Source: Comamonas terrigena NBRC 13299
Lineage (GTDB): Bacteria; Pseudomonadota; Gammaproteobacteria; Burkholderiales; Burkholderiaceae_C
Reading direction: 5' to 3'
Assembly: GCF_006740045.1 (NCBI RefSeq)
Contig: NZ_AP019749.1
Location: forward strand, 2,995,001 to 3,059,000
DNA: 64,000 nucleotides
The translations under genes were made by a program, and so were the position numbers. Below, piece after piece: positions 8,733 through 17,276 of this stretch (positions within the stretch are counted from its first letter, which is position 1; each line of letters opens with the position of its first letter). Below the pieces are notes generated by a model. It did not search any database, had not been told where the DNA came from, and saw nothing but the letters and a program-made list of their open reading frames with translations.

Positions 8733-9272
8733 TCAATCGTCCTCGGCCGCGCTGATGTCCGGAAACAGCACTTCGGTGAACCCGAAGCGGGTGAAGTCGC
8801 GCACCCGCATGGGATAGAGCTTGCCCCACAGGTGGTCGCATTCGTGCTGCACCACCCGGGCGTGGAAACCGTCGACCGTGCGGTCGATCACCTGGCCCAG
8901 CGGATCCCAGCCGGTGTAGCGGATGCGCTGCCAGCGCGGCACCCAGCCGCGCATGCCCGGCACGGACAGGCAGCCTTCCCAGTCGCCCTCTTCGGCATCG
9001 CCCAGCGGCGTGATGGAGGGGTTGACCAGAACGGTGGGCGGCACCAGCGGGCGGTCGGGGTAGCGCGGATTGCGCTGGTCCGAGCCGAAGATCACCACCT
9101 GCAGCCCCACGCCGATCTGCGGCGCCGCAATGCCGGCGCCGTTGGCGGCGCGCATGGTGTCGCGCAGATCGGCGATCAGCGCATGCAGCTGCGGGGTGTC
9201 AAAAGTCTGTACGGGCTGCGCCTGCTCCAGCAGCCGCGCATCTCCCATCTTGAGGATGGTGCAAATCGCCAT
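8733..9272 (-). CDS. def: peptide deformylase
   Basis: 179 aa, the normal length for the enzyme. All three metal/active-site motifs are present: [10 protein letters not shown] (motif 1), EGCLSVP (motif 2, Cys ligand) and [12 protein letters not shown] (motif 3, HExxH). It removes the formyl group from nascent N-terminal Met using Fe2+ or Zn2+. The open frame extends upstream, but the family begins at this MAIC start, preceded by AAAGAA. The gene is monocistronic and convergent with the HD-GYP-like gene. It is not beside fmt, so this may be one of two deformylase paralogues. Confidence 0.95.
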   Translation of the reverse strand: MAICTILKMGDARLLEQAQPVQTFDTPQLHALIADLRDTMRAANGAGIAAPQIGVGLQVVIFGSDQRNPRYPDRPLVPPTVLVNPSITPLGDAEEGDWEGCLSVPGMRGWVPRWQRIRYTGWDPLGQVIDRTVDGFHARVVQHECDHLWGKLYPMRVRDFTRFGFTEVLFPDISAAEDD

Positions 9273-9371
9273 GGCAAATTCTTTCAGTGGGGCCCGCCGC
9301 GTGCGCCTGCAGCGCGGAACCGCAGCGGGAATGGGGCAAAGCATAGCGCCAGGCCGTACAACCCATGCACA

Positions 9372-9818
9372 ATGCCAGCATCCCTGTTGACTGCTGTTTT
9401 CGTGCCCGATTCCGTCTCACCGCCTGCCACGCCGCCGCCCCACCAGCCTGTGGCCCACTGGCTGGTCCGCTTTCTTCTGCGTGCGCTGGCCGTCACCAGC
9501 CTGACCCTGGGCATTGCCGGGGTCTTCATCCCCGGTCTGCCCACCACGGTGTTCATTCTGATCGCCGGCTGGGCAGCAGCGCGCAGCTCCCCGCGCCTGC
9601 ACCGCTGGCTGTGGCAGCACCGCCTGTTCGGGCCCATGTTGGTCAACTGGAGCCAGGGAGGCAAGGTCAGCCGCCGGGCCAAATACAGCGCCAGCATCAT
9701 GATGACCCTGTGCGCCGCCGTGCTGTGGCTGGCGCCCACCCCGCTGTGGGTGCGCTGGCTGGCCTGCGGCTGCATGGCCTGCGTGCTGGCCTGGCTGTGG
9801 TGCCGCCCCGAGCCCTGA
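9372..9818 (+). CDS. YbaN-family (DUF454) inner-membrane protein
   Basis: 148 aa. After a Pro-rich N-terminal tail come the DUF454 features: a first TM segment with [22 protein letters not shown], then the [19 protein letters not shown] motif, and two further TM segments ending in WCRP. This is the YbaN family of small membrane proteins, of unknown function. ATG 9372 is used; a GTG at 9401 would trim the tail without touching the domain. It is divergent from def, with 99 bp between the starts, and just upstream of the tRNA-Asn array. Confidence 0.85.
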   Translation: MPASLLTAVFVPDSVSPPATPPPHQPVAHWLVRFLLRALAVTSLTLGIAGVFIPGLPTTVFILIAGWAAARSSPRLHRWLWQHRLFGPMLVNWSQGGKVSRRAKYSASIMMTLCAAVLWLAPTPLWVRWLACGCMACVLAWLWCRPEP

Positions 9819-9885
9819 GAGGGTCGCCCCAGGCGGTCTTTTGATTTTTTGTAGCGCTTTGTCCGGAGCGTATTTTTTCTATGTA

Positions 9886-9891
9886 TATAAT
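9886..9891 (+). promoter_or_regulatory. -10 element of the tRNA-Asn array promoter
   Basis: A perfect TATAAT lies 12 bases before the first tRNA-Asn, in an AT-rich stretch that contrasts with its surroundings. No good -35 is found at 17 bp; TTGTCC is 21 bp away. Confidence 0.5.
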
Positions 9892-9902
9892 CTAGGTCTT
9901 GT

Positions 9903-9978
9903 TCCTCAATAGCTCAGTTGGTAGAGCGCCGGACTGTTAATCCGTAGGTCCCTGGTTCGAGCCCAGGTTGAGGAGCCA
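9903..9978 (+). tRNA. tRNA-Asn(GTT), copy 1 (type A)
   Basis: 76 nt with encoded CCA. The anticodon loop CTGTTAA gives GTT. Acceptor arms TCCTCAA/TTGAGGA pair perfectly; D-loop AGCTCAGTTGGTAGAGC and T-arm GGTTCGAGCC are canonical. It is identical to copy 3. Confidence 0.98.
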
Positions 9979-10024
9979 CCGAATTGATCTGGTTGCGCAA
10001 TCGCACGCAGCCATACCGAAATGT

Positions 10025-10100
10025 TCCCTGATAGCTCAGTCGGTAGAGCGACGGACTGTTAATCCGCAGGTCCCTGGTTCGAGCCCAGGTCGGGGAGCCA
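10025..10100 (+). tRNA. tRNA-Asn(GTT), copy 2 (type B)
   Basis: 76 nt with CCA and anticodon GTT. The acceptor is TCCCTGA/TCGGGGA, with one T-G wobble. It differs from type A in the acceptor stem and in a few other bases (CGGTAGAGCGA, CCGCAGG). Confidence 0.98.
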
Positions 10101-10141
10101 TTTTTTCTGGCTGCGCAATCGCACGCAACCATACACCTTTT

Positions 10142-10217
10142 TCCTCAATAGCTCAGTTGGTAGAGCGCCGGACTGTTAATCCGTAGGTCCCTGGTTCGAG
10201 CCCAGGTTGAGGAGCCA
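10142..10217 (+). tRNA. tRNA-Asn(GTT), copy 3 (type A)
   Basis: 76 nt, identical to copy 1 and offset from it by exactly 239 bp. Anticodon GTT, encoded CCA. Confidence 0.98.
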
Positions 10218-10260
10218 CAAACTTCGGGCTGCGCAATCGCACGCGGTCCTACCGAAATGT

Positions 10261-10336
10261 TCCCTGATAGCTCAGTCGGTAGAGCGACGGACTGTTAATC
10301 CGCAGGTCCCTGGTTCGAGCCCAGGTCGGGGAGCCA
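10261..10336 (+). tRNA. tRNA-Asn(GTT), copy 4 (type B)
   Basis: 76 nt, same as copy 2. Anticodon GTT, encoded CCA. A terminator starts 5 bases after it, so the four tRNAs are probably processed from one transcript. Confidence 0.98.
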
Positions 10337-10340
10337 CATG

Positions 10341-10370
10341 AAAAGGCTTGCAGCAATGCAAGCCTTTTTT
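10341..10370 (+). terminator. intrinsic terminator of the tRNA-Asn array
   Basis: Stem AGGCTTGCA/TGCAAGCCT closed by a GCAA tetraloop, flanked by A4 on the left and T6 on the right. Confidence 0.92.
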
Positions 10371-10427
10371 CTTTGGCGCATGCGCACGGCCCCACACGGC
10401 ACCCTATGCCGCCGCAGCGCCTGCAGC

Positions 10428-10772
10428 CTACGCCGCCCGCACAATGCCCACCGCTGCTGGCTGTGCAGGGGCCACCACCGGCGCCGCTTCCAGCTTGGGC
10501 GCTCCCATCTGCTTGGTTGCCGCCACACCCTCTTCACCATTGCGCTTGCTGCGGGCCGCATCGCGCTCTGCGTCCCGTTGCGCTTCCCAGTGTTCGAGTT
10601 CGGCTTCCAGCCGGCGGGCACGCTCGGCATACATGTCGGCCGAAGACTGGTAGTGCTCTGCCGCAATGGAGTGCTCCAGCATGGCCATGCGCGCCTCTTC
10701 CAGGTAGGCGCGGGTACGACGGATATAGCGCGGCTCCGTCAAGCTGCCACTGAAAATTTTGCGGAAGAACAT
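10428..10772 (-). CDS. hypothetical coiled-coil protein, 114 aa
   Basis: 114 aa, no recognised family. The middle is a long Ala/Glu/Arg-rich amphipathic helix (about residues 18-80, ending ELEHWEAQRDAERDAARSK), probably a coiled coil, followed by an Ala/Pro/Val-rich tail. The ATG at 10772 is chosen because AAGGAG lies 8 bases upstream; the longer open frame would add an unsupported hydrophobic segment. It is convergent with the tRNA array and divergent from aat. The strong ribosome binding site and helix regularity support a real gene of the kind often conserved only among Comamonadaceae. Confidence 0.65.
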   Translation of the reverse strand: MFFRKIFSGSLTEPRYIRRTRAYLEEARMAMLEHSIAAEHYQSSADMYAERARRLEAELEHWEAQRDAERDAARSKRNGEEGVAATKQMGAPKLEAAPVVAPAQPAAVGIVRAA

Positions 10773-10981
10773 ACGCTGGACTCCTTCACAATTTCCGAAC
10801 ACAAGCATACCGACAACTGCCAGAAGCGATAAGGTCCAGCATACGGTTCGCCGACCGACTGTCTTGTCCCTTGACCGCACCTGCATTTGTAGGAACAGCC
10901 CTTACCCCACTACTGCACACAGCGTACAAACCTGAGCACGTGTTCTGTGTGACGATTTGATTCAGCGAAATTGATTGAGCC

Positions 10982-11737
10982 ATGACCCACCAGCTGCCCT
11001 GGCTTTCGGAAAACGATGTCTTCCCCCCCGTGCAAAGCGCCTGGGGCCTGGATGACCCTCTGCCCGGCCTGCTGGCCGCCGGCGGTCGGCTGGATGCCGA
11101 CAACCTGCAGACCGCCTATGCGCAGGGGATCTTCCCCTGGTTCAGCGAGGGCCAGCCCGTGCTCTGGTGGTCCCCCAACCCGCGCATGGTGCTGCAGGTG
11201 GCAAATTTCCGCCTGCACCCTTCGCTGCGCAAGACGCTGAAGAAATTCCGCAAAACGCCGGGCTGCGAGGTGCGCATCGACACCGCGTTCGAGCAGGTCA
11301 TGCGCCACTGCGCCCAGACGGTGCGTCCCGGCCAGGACGGCACCTGGATCGTGGACCGCATCGTGGCGGCCTACACCGCGCTGCACCGCCAGGGCAAGGC
11401 CCACAGCGTGGAAACCTGGATCGACGGCCAACTGGTGGGCGGCCTGTACTGCGTGGCACTGGGCCGCGCGGTGTTTGGCGAATCCATGTTCGCCCATGCC
11501 AGCGACGCCTCCAAGATCGCGCTGGCGGCGCTGGTGGGCCTGTGCCGCCACCAGGGCGCCACGCAGATCGATTGCCAGCAGGCCACGCGCCACCTGGCGT
11601 CGCTGGGGGCGCATGAGATCCCCCGCAGCCTGTTCCTGATCGAGGTCGGGCGGCAGCGCAAGCTGCCGGATATGGATTGGCGGTTTCATTCCGTATACTG
11701 GGATGCCATCTTGTCGTCCTCTGTTGATTCCGCATGA
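10982..11737 (+). CDS. aat: leucyl/phenylalanyl-tRNA--protein transferase
   Basis: 251 aa. Family blocks are clear: [21 protein letters not shown] and [16 protein letters not shown] near the N-terminus, then [19 protein letters not shown] and [17 protein letters not shown]. It transfers Leu or Phe from aminoacyl-tRNA onto N-terminal Arg/Lys of proteins, making N-degrons for ClpS/ClpAP. The stop overlaps the start of bpt by ATGA (11734-11737), so the two N-end-rule transferases are coupled. Confidence 0.96.
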   Translation: MTHQLPWLSENDVFPPVQSAWGLDDPLPGLLAAGGRLDADNLQTAYAQGIFPWFSEGQPVLWWSPNPRMVLQVANFRLHPSLRKTLKKFRKTPGCEVRIDTAFEQVMRHCAQTVRPGQDGTWIVDRIVAAYTALHRQGKAHSVETWIDGQLVGGLYCVALGRAVFGESMFAHASDASKIALAALVGLCRHQGATQIDCQQATRHLASLGAHEIPRSLFLIEVGRQRKLPDMDWRFHSVYWDAILSSSVDSA

Positions 11738-12492
11738 CGCATCCGAACGATCTTCCGCTGCACACCTTGCAGTTCTATGCCACGGCCCCGTACCCGTGCA
11801 GCTATATCGAGGGCAAAGAAGCCCGTTCGCAGGTGGCCACGCCCAGCCACCTGATCCAGACCGGCATCTATTCGGAGCTGGTGGCCCAGGGTTTCCGGCG
11901 CAGCGGCATGTTCACCTACCGGCCCTACTGCCGCGCCTGCGTGCCGCTGCGGGTGCTGACCAATGAATTCCAGCCCAACCGCAGCCAGAAGCGGGCCTGG
12001 AAGCAGCATGCCCAGCTGGAGGCCAGCATCCAGCGGCTGAGCTATTCGGCCGAGCACTACGACCTCTACCAGCGCTACCAGCACGCCCGCCACAGCGGCG
12101 GCGGCATGGACCACGACAGCGTGGACCAGTACACCCAGTTCCTGCTGCAAAGCCGGGTCAATTCCCGCCTGGTGGAGTTCCGGGAGCCCGCCGTGGGCGA
12201 TGCGCCCGGCGTGCTGCGCATGGTGTCCATTCTGGATGCGCTCGATGACGGCATCTCGGCCGTCTACACCTTCTACGAACCCGATCCCACCGCCAGCTAT
12301 GGCACCTACAACGTGCTGTGGCAGATTGCGCAGGCGCGCAGCATGGGCCTGCCGTATCTGTATCTGGGCTACTGGATCGCACAAAGCGCCAAGATGCGCT
12401 ACAAAGCACTCTTTCTGCCCCACGAGGTGCTGCACGACCAGCTGTGGGAGCGGGTCGAGACGTCGCCCGAGCGACCCCACACCGCGGATTGA
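11734..12492 (+). CDS. bpt: aspartate/glutamate leucyltransferase (Bpt)
   Basis: 252 aa. The ATE-type N-terminal region has the Cys-containing motif [18 protein letters not shown] and then [16 protein letters not shown]. The C-terminal half has a GNAT-like fold with [28 protein letters not shown]. Bpt attaches Leu to N-terminal Asp/Glu, feeding the same degradation route as Aat. The aat-bpt pairing with a 4-bp overlap is typical of beta- and gamma-proteobacteria. Confidence 0.95.
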   Translation: MTHPNDLPLHTLQFYATAPYPCSYIEGKEARSQVATPSHLIQTGIYSELVAQGFRRSGMFTYRPYCRACVPLRVLTNEFQPNRSQKRAWKQHAQLEASIQRLSYSAEHYDLYQRYQHARHSGGGMDHDSVDQYTQFLLQSRVNSRLVEFREPAVGDAPGVLRMVSILDALDDGISAVYTFYEPDPTASYGTYNVLWQIAQARSMGLPYLYLGYWIAQSAKMRYKALFLPHEVLHDQLWERVETSPERPHTAD

Positions 12493-12571
12493 GTGCCACG
12501 CACCGGCACAACTTTTGTGCGGTGCCGCAATCGCGGCATAGAATCCGCCCAACGCAGCATAACAAGAGCCC

Positions 12572-13369
12572 ATGACCAACAAAACCGATCACGATTCCCT
12601 TGCCAAGCCCAGCGTCCAGGTGCTGGAGCGCATGTTCATCCTGATCGATGTCCTGGCCTCGCGCGAAGAAGCCGTTTCCCTGAAGGAAATCAGCGAAAAG
12701 ACCGGACTGCACCCCTCCACCACCCACCGCATCCTCAACGACCTGGCCATCGGCCGCTTTGTGGACCGCCCCGAGTCGGGCAGCTACCGCCTGGGCATGC
12801 GCTTTCTGGAACTGGGCAATCTGGTCAAGGGCCGCCTGAGCGTGCGCGAAGCGGCGCTGGGCCCGATGCGTGCCCTGCACAAGCAGATCCACCAGCCGGT
12901 GAACCTGAGCGTGCGCCAGGGCGACGAGATTGTGTATGTGGAGCGCGCCTACAGCGAACGCTCGGGCATGCAGGTGGTGCGTGCCATCGGCGGCCATGCG
13001 CCGCTGCACCTGACTTCCAACGGCAAGCTGTTCCTGGCGGCCGACGACCCCCAGCGCGTGCGCGCCTACGCCATGCGCACCGGCCTGGCCGGCAACACCC
13101 ACAACAGCATCACCCAGCTGCATGCGCTGGAGCAGGAGCTGTCCAAGGCCCGCCAGTACGGCATTGCCCGCGACAACGAGGAACTGGAGCTGGGCGTGCG
13201 CTGCATGGCCGCCGGCATCTACGACGACCAGGGCAAGCTGGTGGCCGGCCTGTCGATTTCCGCCCCTGCCGACCGCCTGGACGAAGGCTGGCTGCCCAAG
13301 CTGCAGCAGGCAGCGCACGATATCTCGGCCTCGCTGGGTTTTTCGGGCGACCGCCGCCGCGATCTGTAA
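12572..13369 (+). CDS. IclR-family transcriptional regulator
   Basis: 265 aa. The N-terminal winged helix (about residues 15-75) contains VSLKEISEKTGLHPSTTHRI. It is followed by the IclR effector domain with YVERAYSERSGMQVV, GGHAPLHLTSNGKLFLA and the terminal GLSISAP. The ligand is unknown. It lies 79 bp after bpt on the same strand and convergent with gph; no obvious catabolic partner is adjacent, so its target is not clear from context. The insertion of a long N-terminal linker is normal for the family. Confidence 0.92.
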   Translation: MTNKTDHDSLAKPSVQVLERMFILIDVLASREEAVSLKEISEKTGLHPSTTHRILNDLAIGRFVDRPESGSYRLGMRFLELGNLVKGRLSVREAALGPMRALHKQIHQPVNLSVRQGDEIVYVERAYSERSGMQVVRAIGGHAPLHLTSNGKLFLAADDPQRVRAYAMRTGLAGNTHNSITQLHALEQELSKARQYGIARDNEELELGVRCMAAGIYDDQGKLVAGLSISAPADRLDEGWLPKLQQAAHDISASLGFSGDRRRDL

Positions 13370-13410
13370 ACCGCTCCCCCGCTGCGGCCCTGTTGCCGGG
13401 GCCCTGCCGC

Positions 13411-13433
13411 AACGCCCTGCCCTGCAGGGCGTT
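13411..13433. terminator. perfect hairpin between convergent iclR and gph
   Basis: AACGCCCTGC/GCAGGGCGTT, 10 bp with a CCT loop, sits in the convergent gap. There is no clear T-run on either side, so termination efficiency is uncertain. Confidence 0.45.
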
Positions 13434-13452
13434 GGACTTTGGGGCCTGTGCC

Positions 13453-14160
13453 TTACAGGGACAGCGCCGGCTGCTGTGCCCCCACCTGGTGCAGCAGCTC
13501 GCCGTAGCCGGCATAGCGCAGCACCTGGGGCAGAGCCTGCACCCGGGCATCGCCATAGCCCACGCTGTGCCAGGCAAAGCGCACACCGGCCGCCTGGGCG
13601 CAGGCCGCATCGGCATGGGTGTCGCCAAAGAACAGCGTCTCCTGCGGGGCCACGCCCAGTTGCGCCAGGGTGCGCAGCAGCGGTTCGGGCGAGGGCTTGC
13701 CCACGCCATAGGTGTCCGAGCCGGTGATGGCGCCAAAGCCTTCGGCAATGTCCAGCTGCTGCATGCCGTCGCGCGCCAGGCGCTCGAGCTTGTTGGTGCA
13801 GATGCCCAGTGCCACGCCCTGCTGGCGCGCCCAGTCCAGCCACTGCGGCACCCCTTCGTACAGGCGGGCCTGGCTGGGGTTCTGGGCGGCGTAATGGGCT
13901 TCGAACTCGGCGCGCAGCCGCACCAAGTCGGTGGGTGCCGGGTAGCCGCGTTCCACGAACACGTCGCGCACCAGCTCTCCGGCGGTGCCGAACAGATTGG
14001 GCAGCTGGTAGCCTGCCGGCAGCGGGGCATGGCCGTAGTCCACCAGCGTGTCGCTGGCGGCGGCCAGAATGTCGGGCCGGCTGTCGAGCAGCGTGCCATC
14101 CAGATCGAAGACCCAGGCCTTCACCTGGCGCCACTGCACGGGCGATTGCGGCATGGACAT
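13453..14160 (-). CDS. gph: phosphoglycolate phosphatase-type HAD hydrolase
   Basis: 235 aa. HAD motif I is WVFDLDGTLLDSRPDI, motif II is ICTNKLERLAR, motif III is GKPSPEPLL and motif IV is LFFGDTHADAACAQAAG, with a helical cap between I and II. This is the Gph/HAD-IA class that removes phosphate from 2-phosphoglycolate or related small phosphates. The start at 14160 is chosen because AGGAGG lies 10 bases upstream; two other in-frame ATGs (14181 and 14154) are less well placed. The gene is separate from rpe or ubiG, with which gph often clusters, so the substrate is less certain than the fold. Confidence 0.85.
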   Translation of the reverse strand: MSMPQSPVQWRQVKAWVFDLDGTLLDSRPDILAAASDTLVDYGHAPLPAGYQLPNLFGTAGELVRDVFVERGYPAPTDLVRLRAEFEAHYAAQNPSQARLYEGVPQWLDWARQQGVALGICTNKLERLARDGMQQLDIAEGFGAITGSDTYGVGKPSPEPLLRTLAQLGVAPQETLFFGDTHADAACAQAAGVRFAWHSVGYGDARVQALPQVLRYAGYGELLHQVGAQQPALSL

Positions 14161-14344
14161 GGGCAGCGCCCCTCCTGTCATGGGTTGAAAACACGGGCGG
14201 ACGCGGGCGCCGGCCGCCACAGTAGGCAGGCAGCGCGCCGCCACGCATCCATGGTCAATTTTGCACTGCAACATGACGACCGCGTGGCAGTGCCGCCCAT
14301 ACCCGCGTGCGCCACTGCGGTGCCGGCGCCCCTGGCGCGGTCGG

Positions 14345-14800
14345 TCAGACGTGGCGCTTGCTGGCGCCGGCCGCCGGGGGACGGGCTTCTTCCAGCGGCG
14401 CATCGGCCTGGGCGTGCAGCGCTTCGATGATGTGGCAGTGGGCGTCGCTGCCGTCGCAGCGCCCGCGCAGCGCCAGCAGCTCCTGCTCCAGGATCTGCAG
14501 CTCGTGCAGGCGCTCGCGCACATGCTGCAGGTGGCCATTGACCGTGGCATTCGCCGCCGCGCAGTCTTCCTTGCTGTTCAGGTCCAGCGCCAGCAGGGTG
14601 CGCACCTCGTCCAGCGACATGTCCAGCGCGCGGCACATGCGGATGAAGCGCAGCCGGTGCAGGTCGGCATCGGTGAAGAAGCGGTAGTCGTTTTCGGCAC
14701 GGCCGCTGGGGCGCACCAGGCCTTCGCGCTCGTAATAGCGGATGTTGGCGGCCGAGACGCCGGACAGCCGCGCAGCTTCACCAATACGATACTGGGACAT
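14345..14800 (-). CDS. cadR: Cd(II)/Pb(II)-responsive MerR regulator (CadR/PbrR type)
   Basis: 151 aa. The MerR HTH RIGEAARLSGVSAANIRYYE starts at residue 4, followed by the coupling region RLRFIRMCRALDMSLDEVR with its metal-binding Cys. The dimerisation helix is HLQHVRERLHELQILEQEL, and the C-terminal metal loop is LRGRCDGSDAHCHII. The Cys-x6-Cys spacing in that loop is typical of CadR/PbrR. It activates the divergent P-type ATPase through the 39-bp spacer between the two start codons. Confidence 0.9.
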   Translation of the reverse strand: MSQYRIGEAARLSGVSAANIRYYEREGLVRPSGRAENDYRFFTDADLHRLRFIRMCRALDMSLDEVRTLLALDLNSKEDCAAANATVNGHLQHVRERLHELQILEQELLALRGRCDGSDAHCHIIEALHAQADAPLEEARPPAAGASKRHV

Positions 14801-14802
14801 GC

Positions 14803-14833
14803 TTGACCTTGAAGTGGGTTTCAGGTTTCCAAT
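14803..14833 (+). promoter_or_regulatory. MerR-type promoter/operator of the P-type ATPase, 19-bp spacer
   Basis: TTGACC (14803-14808), 19 bp, then TCCAAT (14828-14833). The over-long spacer contains the dyad ACCTTGAA-gtggg-TTTCAGGT (14806-14826). This is the classical arrangement in which a metal-bound MerR protein untwists DNA. Counting 7 bases past the -10 puts transcription start at 14840, the A of the ATPase ATG. Confidence 0.7.
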
Positions 14834-14839
14834 CATCGC

Positions 14840-16942
14840 ATGAGCAAGAACCACCCGCGCCACGAAGAGGCCTATGTCCACAGCTGCGGCTGCGGAGGCG
14901 GCAGCTGCGCCCCCCAGCCCTCTCCCTCCATCCCCCCGCAGGGCGCAGCGCGCCCCGCCCGGCATGACCATGACCACGGCGAGCATGCAGGCCACGACCA
15001 CCGCCACGGCGAGGACCGCACGGACGCCGCTGCCGATGCCCATGCCGGCCACGACCACGGCGTGCTGCCGGGCTGGCCGCGCATTGCCGCGGCGCTGGTG
15101 CTGGCCGTGCTGGCCGAAGCCGCACACTGGGGCGCGTCGCTGCACCCCTGGCTGAGCTATGGCGGCATGGCCCTGGCCGTGGTGGCCATCGGCCTGTCGG
15201 GCCTGGGCGTGTACAAGGCCGGGCTGAAGGACCTGGCCCGCTTCAAGCTGGGCATACACGCGCTGATGGCCGTGGCCGTGACCGGCGCCTTTCTGATCGG
15301 CCAGTGGCCCGAAGCGGCCATGGTGATGGCCTTGTACGCCGCCGCCGAACGCATTGAAGACCAGGCCATGGACCGCGCCCGCCAGGCCATCCGCAACCTG
15401 CTGCAGCTGGCCCCGGAAACCGCCGATGTGCTGCAGCCCGACGGCAGCGTGGCCGCGACCCCCGTGGCCCGGGTGGCCCTGGGTGCGCGCCTGCGCATTG
15501 CCCCCGGCGCCCGCGTGCCGCTGGACGGCACCGTGGTGCAGGGTGAGAGCAGCGTCAACCAGGCCCCCATCACCGGCGAGAGCGCGCTGGCCGACAAGGC
15601 CCCGGGCGACGCCCTGTTTGCCGGCAGCGTGAACCAGCACGGGCAGCTGACCATGGAGGTGACGGCACCCGCCACCGACAGCCTGCTGGCGCGCATCGTC
15701 CACGCCGTGGAGCAGGCCCAGGCCACGCGCGCGCCCACGCAGCGCTTTGTCGACCGCTTTGCCCAGGTCTACACCCCCATCGTGCTGGTGCTGGCCGCGC
15801 TGCTGGCCGTGCTGGCGCCCTGGCTGCTGGGCTGGACCGGGCACGACGCCCTCTACCAGGCCCTGGCCCTGCTGGTGATTGCCTGCCCCTGCGCGCTGGT
15901 GCTGTCCACGCCCGTCACCGTGGTCAGCGCGCTGACCGCGGCGGCGCAGCGCGGCATTCTGATGAAAGGCGGCCGTTCGCTGGAAACCGCCCGCCTGCTG
16001 CGCGCCATTGCGCTGGACAAGACCGGCACGCTGACCAGCGGCAGCCCGGCCCTGGTGCACTGGCAGGCGGCAGATGCCGCCGCGTCGCAGCCCGGCGATC
16101 TGGCCCGCACCGCCTGGCAGCTGGCCAGCGGCTCGGACCACCCGGTCTCGCGGGCGATTGCCGCCGGCCTGCCTGCCGGCACGGGCGCCGGTGCGGTGCA
16201 GGAACTGCAGGCCCTGCCCGGCCGCGGCGTGCAGGCCCGGATCGACGGCCAGCGCTGGACCCTGGCCAATCTGCGCTGGGCGCGCGAGCAGTCCCTGTCC
16301 ACCCCGGCGCTGGAAGCTGTGCTGGAGGCGCAGGAGGCCCAGGGCCGCACCGTGACCCTGCTGGCCGACGACCAGGCCGTGCGCGCCCTGTTTGCCGTGG
16401 CCGATCCGCTGCGCCCCCAGGCGGCCGAAGCCGTGGCCCAGTTGCAGGCCCTGGGCGTGACGCCCGTGGTGCTGAGCGGCGACAACCAGGCCACGGTGCA
16501 GACCATTGCCGCCCAGGTCGGCATTGCCGATGCGCGCGGCAGCCTGCTGCCCCAGGACAAGCTGGACGCCATGGCCGTGCTGCAGCGTGTTGTGGGCCCC
16601 ACCGGCATGACCGGCGACGGCATCAACGACGCGCCGGCGCTGGCCCAGTCGGACCTGGGCTTTGCCATGGGCGGGCGCCACAGCACCGGCATGGCCATGG
16701 AGACGGCCGACGTGGTGCTGATGAACGATGACCTGCGCCGCATTCCGGAGACCATCCGCCTGTCGCGCAAGTCGCATACCGTGCTGTGGCAGAACATCGG
16801 TCTGGCCCTGGGCATCAAGGCCGCGTTCTTTGCCCTGGCCGTGGCGGGCATGGCCACCATGTGGATGGCCGTGGTCGCCGACATGGGCGTGAGCCTGCTG
16901 GTGGTGGCCAACGGTCTGCGGCTGCGCCGCTGGCGCGGTTGA
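14840..16942 (+). CDS. cadA: heavy-metal (Cd/Zn/Pb) P1B-type ATPase
   Basis: 700 aa. There is no GMTCxxC HMA domain. The first ~75 residues instead carry a Cys cluster (SCGCGGGSC) and a His-rich stretch (HDHDHGEHAGHDHRHGED), a soft-metal loading tail. Eight TM segments are expected. The ion-binding motif is CPC in IACPCALVLSTP (near residue 348), the phosphorylation motif DKTGTL lies near 392, the HP motif is GSDHPVSRA and the hinge is GDGINDAPAL. CPC plus the divergent CadR indicates Cd2+/Zn2+/Pb2+ export at the inner membrane. It has no Shine-Dalgarno; the promoter predicts a leaderless mRNA. Confidence 0.93.
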   Translation: MSKNHPRHEEAYVHSCGCGGGSCAPQPSPSIPPQGAARPARHDHDHGEHAGHDHRHGEDRTDAAADAHAGHDHGVLPGWPRIAAALVLAVLAEAAHWGASLHPWLSYGGMALAVVAIGLSGLGVYKAGLKDLARFKLGIHALMAVAVTGAFLIGQWPEAAMVMALYAAAERIEDQAMDRARQAIRNLLQLAPETADVLQPDGSVAATPVARVALGARLRIAPGARVPLDGTVVQGESSVNQAPITGESALADKAPGDALFAGSVNQHGQLTMEVTAPATDSLLARIVHAVEQAQATRAPTQRFVDRFAQVYTPIVLVLAALLAVLAPWLLGWTGHDALYQALALLVIACPCALVLSTPVTVVSALTAAAQRGILMKGGRSLETARLLRAIALDKTGTLTSGSPALVHWQAADAAASQPGDLARTAWQLASGSDHPVSRAIAAGLPAGTGAGAVQELQALPGRGVQARIDGQRWTLANLRWAREQSLSTPALEAVLEAQEAQGRTVTLLADDQAVRALFAVADPLRPQAAEAVAQLQALGVTPVVLSGDNQATVQTIAAQVGIADARGSLLPQDKLDAMAVLQRVVGPTGMTGDGINDAPALAQSDLGFAMGGRHSTGMAMETADVVLMNDDLRRIPETIRLSRKSHTVLWQNIGLALGIKAAFFALAVAGMATMWMAVVADMGVSLLVVANGLRLRRWRG

Positions 16943-17276
16943 GGGGCTGGAAGCCGGGTTGGCAGGCGGCGGCCCACGCTGTCGCCCCCACGCCACGGCC
17001 GCGGCGCCCCGGCTGCGTTTTGCATGAAAACTGCGCGGCACGCCAGCTAAACTTTTGCCAATCGCTATCAATAAAGTAGCAATCAATCCGACCCAGGCGG
17101 TGGCTGTGCCGTCGCTTTTTGGGTCGCTGTCCGCCCGCTCTCTCTGGCCCCCGCCCTGCTGCTGCAGTCCGGGGGCTTTGTGTGTTGCACGCCGCCGGGG
17201 CCCTCCGGCGGTGCGGTGCAGGGTCGGATCGCCCCGGCCGGGTTGGCTGCGCTTGCCGTTTCACACTGCCTCTGCC
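16943..17276. other. intergenic region between P-type ATPase and YitT gene
   Basis: 334 bp without a supported gene. An AT-rich island at about 17050-17095 contains GCTAT-caataaa-GTAGC, an imperfect inverted repeat of the kind of short GCTA-rich element scattered in Comamonadaceae. It could hold the promoter of the YitT gene. Nothing else is seen. Confidence 0.4.

Larger units (their letters stand above)
9903..10336 (+). repeat. tandem duplication of a two-tRNA-Asn unit (239-bp period)
   Basis: The order is A-B-A-B with a 239-bp period. The spacers also repeat CTGCGCAATCGCACGC, and the two A-B spacers differ only at scattered bases. This points to a segmental duplication of an A-B pair rather than four independent genes. 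Confidence 0.9.

Noticed and set aside
9903..10336. Regularly spaced repeats suggestive of a CRISPR array
   Set aside because: The repeats are complete tRNA-Asn genes with acceptor, D, anticodon and T arms; no cas genes are present.
14345..17086. Very long antisense open frame opposite the P-type ATPase
   Set aside because: It is a by-product of high-GC third-position bias. Its product is His/Gln-rich with no domain, while the opposite strand has an intact ATPase. The real regulator occupies only the first part in this frame.
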